Shown here in pieces: positions 1 to 8,072 of a DNA stretch of 63,877 bases. The first letter of the stretch is position 1. Every line of letters starts with the position of its first letter. Origin of the DNA: a virus; IMG/VR virus record IMGVR_UViG_3300009027_000001, positions 1 through 63,877 of that record; one strand, given 5' to 3'. The translations under genes were made by a program, and so were the position numbers. The notes beneath the pieces were generated by a model. That model searched no databases, was not told where the DNA came from, and was given only the letters and a program-made list of their open reading frames with translations.

Positions 1-123
1 TATGGCTCTCATTCAGGCTTCGCCGGAGGTGCGAGAGCTTGACACGACTGCGTTCTTTGACGAGCTGAAGCTGCTTGAGGCGTCGGAGGCAGGTATGCCG
101 TGGCCGGACACTCAGCGGCACAA
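1..123. repeat. Direct terminal repeat, left copy (same as 63755-63877)
   Basis: The first 123 bases are identical to the last 123. The reading frame of the structural gene that starts at 63702 runs through the right copy and continues in frame into the rest of the left copy, so the two ends join into one circle. A repeat this short fits either an assembler overlap on a circular or permuted genome, or a short real terminal redundancy. Sequence alone cannot separate these. Confidence 0.95.
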
Positions 124-541
124 CCTGTCGTATACCATTTCCGGTATAACCTACGCTGAGTCACTCGAGATCATCCCACCGTATTCTGTGACGTTCGAGG
201 ATGCCCAGTACGCCGTATCCCTCAAGGGAACGAACAACAACATCATCGACGTTGCGAACACTAATCAGGTACGTATCCTCGCCAACAACTCGGCGGGCCT
301 GATTGATGTACCGATTACGCAAGCTGACAAAGATGCGATTGTCAGCCAAGTTTTCGCACAGGTGATGGAAGGTACAGAGACGTTCGCCGAAGCTATACGC
401 CTGATACGAGCCGAAGCTGCTGGCTCCATAGCTGTGACTGGAACCGAGAACCGGATCAAGTCGGCTGATGGTGGTAAGGACAGAATTGTGGCGAATGCTG
501 ATGAAACCGGGCGAACTGTGACCTCGACGGATGGCGCGTAA
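1..541 (+). CDS. Conserved virion structural protein, 3' part (true start at 63702)
   Basis: Reading from the first ATG at base 2 gives 179 residues, but the gene really begins at 63702 across the circular junction. The body contains a P-D-T-x-R-H-N motif near residue 55 and a T-F-E-D-x-Q-Y-A-V-x-L segment, followed by a possible helical region rich in Ala and Glu. I recognise the pattern as a recurrent phage structural protein without an assigned function. The stop at 539-541 overlaps the next ATG (TAATG), so the two are probably translated together. It may be a head-tail or tail component; that is inference from position among virion genes. Confidence 0.75.
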   Translation, partial: MALIQASPEVRELDTTAFFDELKLLEASEAGMPWPDTQRHNLSYTISGITYAESLEIIPPYSVTFEDAQYAVSLKGTNNNIIDVANTNQVRILANNSAGLIDVPITQADKDAIVSQVFAQVMEGTETFAEAIRLIRAEAAGSIAVTGTENRIKSADGGKDRIVANADETGRTVTSTDGA

Positions 542-1002
542 TGTACGGCACAGGCTACTACGCGGTCAGCTACTACGGGCCGTCCTATTATGTAGGTAGG
601 GCTGGTGCCGACGCTGGCGTTGCGCTGTTCACATACGAAACCTTGATCGCCGAAACCCGAGCACGCCTGAAGGACAGAGTCGCATCAAATTACCGATATT
701 CTGACGCCATGCTCATCTCAATCCTGAACCGTGGCCTCAACGACCTCAACAGGATCAGGCCGGATGCTTGGTATTCCTTCTATGGGATATACCCCACTGG
801 GGTACCTGAGATTACTGACAACTTCATCACTGAGGCTGGACAGGTGAATTGGGAGTCTGACTTCCAGCCTGACATCAGGTTCTACCCTGCGATGGTGGAC
901 TATGTCACTGGTTTCGTACACATGATGGAGGACGCCTATGTCGATGAAGGTGTCGCACAGGCGTTCATAAGCGAGTTCAGGAAGAAGGCTTTAATCACAT
1001 GA
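541..1002 (+). CDS. Adaptor/head-completion-like protein with Tyr/Gly-rich N-terminus
   Basis: A 153-residue protein. The first ~25 residues are rich in Tyr and Gly (GTGYYAVSYYGPSYY). The remainder is clearly paralogous to the protein at 3907-4284: both share a predicted helix ending L-N-R-G-L-x-D-L-x-x-I-R-P-D, a P-E-I segment, an A-G-Q-V-x-W strand and a C-terminal helix with M-V-x-Y-V. That pattern resembles phage adaptor proteins that join the portal to the tail. Two paralogues in one genome is unusual; this one may have moved from a connector to another virion position. Starts on TAATG overlap with the upstream gene. Confidence 0.65.
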   Translation: MYGTGYYAVSYYGPSYYVGRAGADAGVALFTYETLIAETRARLKDRVASNYRYSDAMLISILNRGLNDLNRIRPDAWYSFYGIYPTGVPEITDNFITEAGQVNWESDFQPDIRFYPAMVDYVTGFVHMMEDAYVDEGVAQAFISEFRKKALIT

Positions 1003-1016
1003 CCGGTCCCAGACAC

Positions 1017-1045
1017 TTGTTCTGAATTCAAGAATCTAGTACGAT
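1017..1045 (+). promoter_or_regulatory. Weak candidate sigma70 promoter
   Basis: TTGTTC at 1017-1022 and TACGAT at 1040-1045 are separated by 17 bases in the 80-base gap before the gene at 1083. Both hexamers are only partial matches to consensus. It could give an internal promoter for the scaffold and coat genes, but it may be chance. Confidence 0.3.
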
Positions 1046-1082
1046 CAGCGTGAACTCTCTCACATAGCTATGGAGAATTAGG

Positions 1083-1316
1083 ATGAAAGGCAAACATTGG
1101 GGCAGCCTGACTGCTTCCGTAGAACCCGGATACCGCACGAACGTGCATGGTTCCCACGGTGGTTCGCCGAGTGGCAAGATGGTTGCTGTCTCGCGCACGA
1201 AAGAATATGCGACGAATGTCGTGGGTAGTCATGGCGGCACTCCCAGCGGCAAGTTCCTCGGCCAGACGAAGGGTAAGATTCGGCACGGTTCGGACTTCCC
1301 GGCGAAGGCATCGTAA
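1083..1316 (+). CDS. Small Gly/Ser-rich protein with internal repeat
   Basis: A 77-residue basic protein. It carries two copies of a short repeat, G-S-H-G-G-(S/T)-P-S-G-K, around residues 23-32 and 48-57, preceded by a T-N-V pattern. A GGAG-like ribosome site (tatggagaattagg) precedes the ATG. The stop overlaps the next start (TAATG). No family recognised. Located between adaptor and scaffold genes, so it may be a minor head component or a small assembly factor; that is inference from position. Confidence 0.6.
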   Translation: MKGKHWGSLTASVEPGYRTNVHGSHGGSPSGKMVAVSRTKEYATNVVGSHGGTPSGKFLGQTKGKIRHGSDFPAKAS

Positions 1317-1543
1317 TGGCGAAGGTCATTAAATCGCTCAACCTGTCCTCGTTGGACGGGGTATATGACGTCGAAATTAACAAGGCAGCTCCCAGCGCAC
1401 GACGTCAGAGGGACGGATCGAAGGATGGCAAGGCAGTAGCCGCCAAGCAGAAGGCCAGCCAAGATACCGACGATGCCCGTGCCAGAGCGATCCATTATGG
1501 ATTCGATCCGGATGCGAAGCTGCCTATTGGCTTCTTTGAGTGA
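1316..1543 (+). CDS. Hypothetical small late protein
   Basis: A 75-residue protein whose ATG overlaps the preceding stop (TAATG) and whose stop overlaps the GTG of the next gene. The middle is rich in Lys, Arg, Asp and Gln and looks helical or disordered. No family recognised. The tight overlaps on both sides and its place just upstream of the scaffold support it as a real late gene. Confidence 0.6.
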   Translation: MAKVIKSLNLSSLDGVYDVEINKAAPSARRQRDGSKDGKAVAAKQKASQDTDDARARAIHYGFDPDAKLPIGFFE

Positions 1544-1779
1544 AACTGAAACTAGACAAACAAACAGCGCAGTCATTAACTAATCTCCGGATAAACCCGG
1601 ACTTCAAACAAGTGTTGAAATGGCTCGAAGGACACCGCGCAAAGTTCGATGAGGAACTCCTCACCGCCGAAGGCACTCCCCTGTATAGAACGCAGGGGAA
1701 GGCTTTCGTCGTTGACGGAATATCTGAAGCGTTCGTGACGGCCCCCGAGATCACTGAAAAATTCAAACAGGAGAGGTAA
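1540..1779 (+). CDS. Hypothetical small late protein (GTG start)
   Basis: A 79-residue charged protein starting at GTG, which overlaps the preceding TGA as GTGA. It ends seven bases before the scaffold start, and its last codons provide the purine-rich ribosome site (aggagagg) of that gene. No conserved domain recognised. Tight packing and codon use like its neighbours argue for a real gene. Confidence 0.55.
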   Translation: MKLKLDKQTAQSLTNLRINPDFKQVLKWLEGHRAKFDEELLTAEGTPLYRTQGKAFVVDGISEAFVTAPEITEKFKQER

Positions 1780-1785
1780 TACGCC

Positions 1786-2829
1786 ATGAGTGCGCTACCG
1801 AAAGCAGTACGAGAGCAAGTAGAGCAAGCCAACAAAATCGTCGAAGAAGTGTATGGCGACGACGGCAAGCTGAAAGTTGAAGAACCGGCCAACGAACCGG
1901 CCAAAGAACCACCTAAAAACGAGGCGGAACCACCTAAGATCGAGGCGGAACCGGCCAAGGAACCGGCCAAAGAACCGGCCAAAGCCGAGCCGACCGACTG
2001 GGAGCACAAGTTCAAAGTGCTTCAGGGCAAGTACAACGCGGAAGTCCCGCGCCTTCAGAAACAGCTGCAACAGAGTCAGGGCGACAACCAAGAGATGCGT
2101 CAGCGTATGCTGAACCTCGAAGGTATGGTCGCTTCTATGCAGACGTTGAAAGATAAGCCAGCGGAACCTGAACAGCCCAAGAAACCCATTATTTCCGATG
2201 AGGAACGTGAGCAATTTGGTGACGACCTCATCGACCTGATCCAGCGTGTATCGCTTAACGCTACACTGCCGGAAATCGAATCTCACCTGAAACCGCTTGA
2301 AGGGCGTGTGAAACAGGTGGATGAAAAAGTTGCAACTAGCCAGAAGTCTATGGCAGAATCCAAACGTCAACAGGTATTCGACCGCCTTACGGCAGCTGTA
2401 CCGGACTGGGAGGCCCAGAACGAGGACGAAAATTTCCTCAACTGGCTCGATGAACAGGAAGGACTGACCGGAAGACCGAGAGCATACTTTTTGACAGAAG
2501 CGATGAAGAACGCCGATGCCGATAAAGTCATTGCGTACTTCACGAGCTTTCAAAGCGAAAACGCTGCTGCTACACCAGCGGAACCTGCTCCGGAACCAAC
2601 CCCGGAACCACAGGTCAAGTTGGACGAATTGACGGCCCCCGGAACGCCTCAAACCGGGACAGCAAGCGCTCCGAACGAAAGCGGTAAGCGGGTATGGACC
2701 CGCGCAGACATAGCCCAGTTCTATGCTGACCGGAATGAGTTTGTAAAAAAGGGCAAACCGATTCCGAAAGAGATGACGAAGTTAGAAAGAGACATCTTCG
2801 CAGCTCAAGCAGAGGGCAGGGTTCGTTGA
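1786..2829 (+). CDS. Putative capsid scaffolding protein
   Basis: A 347-residue acidic protein immediately upstream of the major coat gene, the usual scaffold position. Residues ~28-70 are a Pro-Glu-Ala-Lys low-complexity run built on E-P-A-K units. Residues ~75-125 (Gln and Leu rich) and ~170-210 look like coiled coils, and another Pro/Glu stretch lies at ~265-285. The C-terminus is Lys/Arg rich, as expected for a scaffold's coat-binding helix. No enzymatic motif is visible. The role rests on position and composition, not on a sequence match. Strong ribosome site aggagagg. Confidence 0.75.
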   Translation: MSALPKAVREQVEQANKIVEEVYGDDGKLKVEEPANEPAKEPPKNEAEPPKIEAEPAKEPAKEPAKAEPTDWEHKFKVLQGKYNAEVPRLQKQLQQSQGDNQEMRQRMLNLEGMVASMQTLKDKPAEPEQPKKPIISDEEREQFGDDLIDLIQRVSLNATLPEIESHLKPLEGRVKQVDEKVATSQKSMAESKRQQVFDRLTAAVPDWEAQNEDENFLNWLDEQEGLTGRPRAYFLTEAMKNADADKVIAYFTSFQSENAAATPAEPAPEPTPEPQVKLDELTAPGTPQTGTASAPNESGKRVWTRADIAQFYADRNEFVKKGKPIPKEMTKLERDIFAAQAEGRVR

Positions 2830-2854
2830 AACCGACTCTAAGGAGTGATTAAAA

Positions 2855-3835
2855 ATGGCATATCCAACTACTACACCGTGGTCAGGCGCAGCCCCTACAA
2901 CGGCGTATGCTGGCAACTTCATCCCTGAAGTATGGTCCGGCAAACTCATTGAGAAATTCTATGAGGCCACCGTTCTTGGCGCTATCGCTAACACGGACTA
3001 CGAAGGCGAGATCAAGAATCAGGGCGATACGGTAAACATCCGTACCCGTCCCGATGTTGCGATTGCTGACTACAGTGCCGACATGGACCTCGTGGTTACT
3101 CGTCCGTCGAGCGCAAAACTTCAGCTGCTCATCGACCAAGGTAAGTACTTCAACGTAGCCCTTGACGATGTGATGGAGCTTCAGAGCGACATCGACATGC
3201 TGAGCATCTGGGCAGAAGACGCCGCAGAACAGATGAAGATTGCGATTGATACCGATGTTCTCGACTTCCTGACCAACGTCGCCGCAACCGGCAACGGTTT
3301 CGATGACATCGTCGCTGAGAACAAGGGTGCCACCGCTGGTGCCATCTCGGGTGACATCGACCTTGGCTTCAATACGCTTCAGACCAACGCGGTTCTGGTG
3401 GACAATGGCGGTACGAACGCTTCGCCGATTGACTACATCCTGCGTTGTGGTCAGGTGCTCGACGAGCAGAACGTCCCCGAGTCGGGCCGCTTCATGGTCA
3501 TCCCGGCATGGTTTGCCGCGCTGGTCAAGGCGTCTGACCTGAAGGACGCCTCGCTTGCTGGTGACGGCACTTCGATCCTGCGTAATGGCCGCCTCGGAAT
3601 GATCGACAGGTTCACGCTGTATGTCAGCAACCTGTTGCTCGACACCGAGACGACTGGTGCGTTCCCGGTTCTGTTCGGTACGACTTCCGGACTGACGTTC
3701 GCTGCACAGTTCACGAAGATGGAAACGATTCGCTCTGAGCGTTCGTTCTCCAACTTGCTCCGTGGCTTGCAGGTCTATGGCCGTAAGGTCGTGAAGGGCG
3801 AAGCCCTCGGCGTCGGCTTTATCCGTAAGTCTTAA
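2855..3835 (+). CDS. Major capsid protein (P22 coat-like, HK97 fold)
   Basis: A 326-residue protein with the pattern of podovirus coat proteins: an N-terminal arm with N-F-I-P-E-V-W-S-G-K-L near residues 22-32, then a G-D-T-V-N-I-R-T-R-P strand near 53-62, a P-domain-like spine helix around residues 100-125, and a C-terminal strand ending in V-K-G-E-A-L-G-V. These match the P22-type coat family as I know it. It follows the scaffold gene, has a strong aaggagtg ribosome site and is followed by a hairpin terminator. It would form the icosahedral shell. Confidence 0.88.
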   Translation: MAYPTTTPWSGAAPTTAYAGNFIPEVWSGKLIEKFYEATVLGAIANTDYEGEIKNQGDTVNIRTRPDVAIADYSADMDLVVTRPSSAKLQLLIDQGKYFNVALDDVMELQSDIDMLSIWAEDAAEQMKIAIDTDVLDFLTNVAATGNGFDDIVAENKGATAGAISGDIDLGFNTLQTNAVLVDNGGTNASPIDYILRCGQVLDEQNVPESGRFMVIPAWFAALVKASDLKDASLAGDGTSILRNGRLGMIDRFTLYVSNLLLDTETTGAFPVLFGTTSGLTFAAQFTKMETIRSERSFSNLLRGLQVYGRKVVKGEALGVGFIRKS

Positions 3836-3849
3836 TCGGACGCTGATCT

Positions 3850-3885
3850 GGACCCCAGTCTCATCATTATGGTGGGCTGGGGTCC
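3850..3885 (+). terminator. Hairpin terminator after the coat gene
   Basis: GGACCCCAG at 3850-3858 pairs perfectly with CTGGGGTCC at 3877-3885; wobble pairs extend the stem inward. A pyrimidine-rich stretch (tccccttaa) follows, without a strong T run. It starts 15 bases after the coat stop codon and may be a leaky terminator or mRNA-stabilising hairpin that keeps coat expression high. Confidence 0.6.
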
Positions 3886-3906
3886 TCCCCTTAACCGGAG
3901 GGTCCG

Positions 3907-4284
3907 ATGGCTAAGACATACCAGACACTCGTATACGAAGCTCGTGAGCTTCTTCAGGACACGGATACCGACCAACAACGGTATCTTGATTCAACCCTCC
4001 TTAACATGCTGAACCGTGGTCTTCACGATCTGTCGAAGATCAGGCCAGACCTCACGTACACGGCATATAACGCCAACTCCCTCGAAGTCCCCGAGATTGT
4101 TGAGTCGGCTCCCGGTGCCGGACAGGTTGCTTGGACTGATACGTGGCCGTGGGAAATGTGGTTCTACAACAGGATGGTGGAATACGTTGTCGCGCTGGCA
4201 GAAGTCACCGATGACGAGTACACTGTGGACGGCAGAGCTGCACTTCTCCTACAACAGTTCCGTAATGGAGCAATAGGACTGTAA
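3907..4284 (+). CDS. Head-tail adaptor-like protein
   Basis: A 125-residue protein paralogous to the C-terminal part of the 541-1002 product: shared L-N-R-G-L-x-D-L-x-K-I-R-P-D helix, P-E-I segment, G-A-G-Q-V-x-W strand and a C-terminal M-V-x-Y-V helix. Small helical adaptors of this style dock below the portal in tailed phages. It has a good GGAGG ribosome site and its stop overlaps the next ATG (TAATG), tying it to the tail-tube-like gene. Confidence 0.7.
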   Translation: MAKTYQTLVYEARELLQDTDTDQQRYLDSTLLNMLNRGLHDLSKIRPDLTYTAYNANSLEVPEIVESAPGAGQVAWTDTWPWEMWFYNRMVEYVVALAEVTDDEYTVDGRAALLLQQFRNGAIGL

Positions 4285-4937
4285 TGGCTACCGAGTACAC
4301 AGAATCACTGGACACCCTGCTTCAAGACACGATCCCAGAACTACCCGGTGTGGTTCGGGCTGTCGCGGAGAGGGAACTCAGACTGACCTTTCGGGAGTTT
4401 TTCGAGAGGTCTTTTGCATGGCGGTCTGTCCTGACGATTGACGCCCCTAGCGGTGACACGGCGATCTGGCTTCAGGACTCAAATGACCTTGACGCCAATT
4501 CAGATGTCATTGCCATTCTACATGTAAGTTTTGAAGGTAACGGACTGGCTAGTTATGCAGCTAAGCCTGACCGCGTGGATACCACTGCCACCAACTTACC
4601 AGTTGGGTTCTACATGACGTCGAACCCCGACGAGTTCAAACTGTATCCCCAGCTGGAAGTAGCAAAACCCGGCGCACTTGAAGTTCATGTGGCGCTGACA
4701 CCTAAGATCGACGCAGTTACGTTCCCGCGTCAGATCAGCACCAAATACTATGATGCGCTGCGTGAGGGCTTCCTTGCCCGTATGTACGCGCACCCGAACA
4801 AACCCTACTCCGCCCCGATGGTAGCCGGACAGATGCGGCATAATTTCAGGCGACGGATTGGGTACTATAATGCACAGGCTAAGCAAGGCTATAATGACGC
4901 CCAAGCATGGTCGTACCCCGTTGGGTGGAGGAAGTAA
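4284..4937 (+). CDS. Putative tail tubular/neck protein (gp11-like position)
   Basis: A 217-residue protein coupled by TAATG to the adaptor gene. It has an N-terminal helical segment (L-L-Q-D-T-I-P-E-L-P-G, residues ~11-21), a beta-rich middle, and an R-Q-I-S-T-K-Y-Y-D-A-L-R-E-G helix near residues 152-165. The order adaptor, this gene, fibre and nozzle-like protein, and the size near 200 residues, fit podovirus tail tube protein A. That assignment is from organisation plus weak pattern, not from a diagnostic motif. Confidence 0.55.
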   Translation: MATEYTESLDTLLQDTIPELPGVVRAVAERELRLTFREFFERSFAWRSVLTIDAPSGDTAIWLQDSNDLDANSDVIAILHVSFEGNGLASYAAKPDRVDTTATNLPVGFYMTSNPDEFKLYPQLEVAKPGALEVHVALTPKIDAVTFPRQISTKYYDALREGFLARMYAHPNKPYSAPMVAGQMRHNFRRRIGYYNAQAKQGYNDAQAWSYPVGWRK

Positions 4938-4940
4938 GAC

Positions 4941-6158
4941 ATGGCGATTCTTTTTGCAAACAACTGTAGTTCTACCCTGTCTGTTAGCATTACTGCTGGT
5001 TCGGGTGTTATTCAAGTAGCTGATTCGAGTACGTTCCCACAGCCTACAGGTGGAGACGTCATCTATATTACCCTTGAAGACCCGGCGGGAGACATCGAGA
5101 TTGTCAGGTGCAGCGCCAATGATGGTGCTGGCACTTTTACGGTTGATGCTGGCGGGCGGGGCATTGATGGTACGACAGCACAAGCGTTCAATGCGACAGA
5201 GACTCGTGTAGAGCTGCGTCTGGTCAAGACGGTATTAGATGCGCTTCTACAGACTCTAGGCGGCACGATGGCCGGTAACCTAGACATGAACAACAATGAC
5301 ATCATTGATGCTGTGTTGTCTGGTACTGGCACTAAAGTGACAGCTGGCGAGATCGTTGGAGTACCCTTGCGTGGCTTAACTGGTACATCGACGAATGAGA
5401 TTTTAGTTCCGACAGATGGTGTTAGCAGGGCCACAGCTGGCGGTGCAGAAATTGTTGTCTCTACTGATCCGTCAGTGGTTCAGGCCACTGAAACTTCTCT
5501 TGGTATTGCAGAGATCGCAACTCAAGCAGAAATGGACGCAGGACTTGATGATCTTCGTTTTGTCACCCCTAAGAAATTTGTTGATACAGCTGCTTCAGAA
5601 ACAGTTAATGGAACGCTTCAACTAGCGACGTCGGCAGAGGTTACGCTAGATACGCCTACTGTTACCGACAAAGCAGTTACGCCAGCTACGCTCGCTGCAC
5701 GTACCGCTACTGATACCCGTGCCGGTCTAGCGGAGAAAGCGACTCAGGCAGAGGTAGACGCAGGTACCGACACTGACAGGTACCTTACCCCGGCAACCTT
5801 CGCAGCTAGTTCTCAGTTAGCAGGAGGCGCAATACCGAGTTTCACTGGTACTTCTTCAATTACAGGATTAACTGTAGGTAAGAAATACCTAGTAAGCGTT
5901 TACGGTATTACAAGAGACGCCGGAACGGGTACGGCTACGTTGGGTGCAGTTCGTGTAGGTGATGGCGCATCAGTAGGGCAAGGTACACAACTTGCCACCA
6001 CAAATTCGCAGAGTATTAACTGGCCGGACGGAAACGTCCCTCAGAGTGCTACGTTTGTTATTACAGCCGCCACAGCCAATATTAACGGTGCAGTTGATTG
6101 GAGAAGCACCTCGCTGTACGTTGCAGCAAAAACTATGACGGCCATCCAGCTAGATTAA
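4941..6158 (+). CDS. Tail fibre protein with T-Q-A-E repeats
   Basis: A 405-residue protein. The N-terminal ~100 residues are a beta-rich attachment-type domain. A glycine-rich strand (L-G-G-T-M-A-G-N-L-D-M) follows near residue 109. Repeats of the phage fibre type, G-I-A-E-I-A-T-Q-A-E-M-D-A-G and G-L-A-E-K-A-T-Q-A-E-V-D-A-G with following V-T-P or L-T-P, occur near residues 188-210 and 260-285. The C-terminal ~110 residues form a separate beta domain that may be the receptor-binding tip. Probably a trimeric fibre or collar fibre. Confidence 0.75.
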   Translation: MAILFANNCSSTLSVSITAGSGVIQVADSSTFPQPTGGDVIYITLEDPAGDIEIVRCSANDGAGTFTVDAGGRGIDGTTAQAFNATETRVELRLVKTVLDALLQTLGGTMAGNLDMNNNDIIDAVLSGTGTKVTAGEIVGVPLRGLTGTSTNEILVPTDGVSRATAGGAEIVVSTDPSVVQATETSLGIAEIATQAEMDAGLDDLRFVTPKKFVDTAASETVNGTLQLATSAEVTLDTPTVTDKAVTPATLAARTATDTRAGLAEKATQAEVDAGTDTDRYLTPATFAASSQLAGGAIPSFTGTSSITGLTVGKKYLVSVYGITRDAGTGTATLGAVRVGDGASVGQGTQLATTNSQSINWPDGNVPQSATFVITAATANINGAVDWRSTSLYVAAKTMTAIQLD

Positions 6159-6170
6159 CGGAGGTGGCGT

Positions 6171-8072
6171 ATGGCAGGCATAAAACTTGAAGGATTCCAA
6201 GGAGCCATTCCTAGAGTATCTCAACGCCTGCTACCCCCAATGGCAGCGTCAGAACTATCTAATACGAAACTGCTCCAAGGTGAATTACGGGGATACCGTA
6301 TACTGGTAGAGGAGGCAGATTTCTCTGCCGGAGCAGTATCGCCTGTCCGTCGAGCGTTTAGGATTCCGGATACCCCCACTGACTCATACCTTATATTTGA
6401 CACACGTGATGTTGACGTTATTCGATCCCCACTTGTGAACGATGTATGGGATAGGTATTTCTGGACAGGTGTTGGGACTCTACCCCAGATGAACTCCTCC
6501 GCCAACATTAAGGCGGGTCAGGTTAATGGCCCGTACTTACTTGGTGTGCCGGGTCCTGCTACTGGCCCTACTGTAACTCCCCCACCCGGCGATGGTGAAA
6601 GCGATGAGACGCGAGCTTACGTCTATACTTTCGTATCAGAGTTCGGTGAGGAGAGTCAGCCGTCACCACCTACCCTTGTAACAGGTGATGGGGGTATCCC
6701 GTGGCAGATTTCTAACATGGCTTCCACAATTAGCGGTGCGACGAGCCGTGCATTTCAAGGCGACCAAGGTCAGGCAGTAGTTAAAATCTATCGCACCGTT
6801 CCGGGTAATGCTTCGACTAGCTTCTTTTATGTCGGTGAGGTTAACTACGGTACTACATCTTATACAGATAATGAATCAAACGATACAGTAGCGTCTAACC
6901 CCCTACTAGAATCAACGACATGGGCACCTCCGATACCCGAAATGGAAGGCTTCGTCGTTATGCCGAACGGCTACCTTGTAGGTTGGGCTGGTCGGCGACT
7001 ACTGTTTAGTGAGCCTTATCGCCCGCACGCATGGCCCGCCGAATATGAACTATCTACCGAGTTCGATATTGTAGGTCTTGGTGTTGTTGGTGGTACATTG
7101 GTGATTGGTACTGAATCCCAACCGTACTTTGGTCAAGGTGTTAGTCCAGCGTCATTTACGACCCAGAAGGTCGATGCTGTTGAACCGTGCCTATCTCGTA
7201 GAGGTCTAGTTAGTACGACAGCTGGCGTACTTTATCCGTCGATCAATGGGCTTGTCCTTGCTAACAGCAGTGGCGTTCGAGTTATTACGGAAGACCTGTT
7301 TACAAAAGAAGAATGGGCAGACTGGCTCCCTGACCAGTTGTACGCCTCACAACTAGGCGTGCAGTACATCGCTTTCAACGGTCCTAGTACTGGGTTTGTA
7401 CTTGACCCAAAAGAACCTACTGCTCGCTTTGTACCATTGACCGGCTTCAATGAGATCGAAGGTATTGAGACTGACCGATATACTGGTAACGTATTTCTTC
7501 TTTCCAAAGACCGCATTTGGGAGTGGGATAGTGAGCGCACTGCCCAACGTATGCCGTGGCGCTGGCAAAGCAAGATGTACCAAACCCCGAAACCAGTTAA
7601 CTTCGGTGCGGCTCGATTACAGTTCATAACAGGTGATGTAACATTTGGGTATGAAATACGTGCTAAGTATCTCCCATACAACACCGCACTGATGACAGCT
7701 ATCGCATCCCAGCCGGGTAGTTTGGCACGCCTGAATACTATTAACGGACAAGTGTTAGGCGGTTCTCCGGCTTGGAACACCGGACTTGTAGCTGGATGGT
7801 CCGACGCTGAGATACGCCAACCCCTAGGTGGTAGCTTGGTATACCCTATAGCTCAACTGAGTGCTACAGAGAATACGGTCAGATTTTTGGTTCATGTAGA
7901 CTACCAGAATGGCGAAAGGAAGACTGTGTTTGACCGTACCATATCGAGTGAAGACATCTTTCGTTTGCCTACAGGATTTAAGAGTGATCTGTGGCAGATT
8001 GAAATGATTGGCAATACTACGGTGTACTCGTTACAGATCGCGGAGACTCCGAAACAGCTGGCTGGAATCTAA
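6171..8072 (+). CDS. Putative tail tubular/nozzle protein (gp12-like)
   Basis: A 633-residue beta-rich protein in the place where podoviruses encode the tail nozzle. Patterns include a V-Y-T-F-V-S-E-F-G-E-E-S-Q-P-S-P-P strand near residue 150 (a Fn3-like insertion often seen in this family), several G-W-A-G-R-R-L-L-F-S-E-P style propeller blades near residue 270, and P-S-I-N-G-L-V-L near 350. Strong cggagg ribosome site. The stop overlaps the start of the next gene (TAATG). It would form the lower tail tube. Confidence 0.65.
   Translation: MAGIKLEGFQGAIPRVSQRLLPPMAASELSNTKLLQGELRGYRILVEEADFSAGAVSPVRRAFRIPDTPTDSYLIFDTRDVDVIRSPLVNDVWDRYFWTGVGTLPQMNSSANIKAGQVNGPYLLGVPGPATGPTVTPPPGDGESDETRAYVYTFVSEFGEESQPSPPTLVTGDGGIPWQISNMASTISGATSRAFQGDQGQAVVKIYRTVPGNASTSFFYVGEVNYGTTSYTDNESNDTVASNPLLESTTWAPPIPEMEGFVVMPNGYLVGWAGRRLLFSEPYRPHAWPAEYELSTEFDIVGLGVVGGTLVIGTESQPYFGQGVSPASFTTQKVDAVEPCLSRRGLVSTTAGVLYPSINGLVLANSSGVRVITEDLFTKEEWADWLPDQLYASQLGVQYIAFNGPSTGFVLDPKEPTARFVPLTGFNEIEGIETDRYTGNVFLLSKDRIWEWDSERTAQRMPWRWQSKMYQTPKPVNFGAARLQFITGDVTFGYEIRAKYLPYNTALMTAIASQPGSLARLNTINGQVLGGSPAWNTGLVAGWSDAEIRQPLGGSLVYPIAQLSATENTVRFLVHVDYQNGERKTVFDRTISSEDIFRLPTGFKSDLWQIEMIGNTTVYSLQIAETPKQLAGI

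Noticed and set aside
1795-2652. 285-codon open frame on the minus strand opposite the scaffold gene
   Set aside because: The complementary strand of the Glu/Pro/Ala/Lys-rich repeats stays open by composition; no ribosome site, and the product is Arg/Phe/Leu low-complexity.
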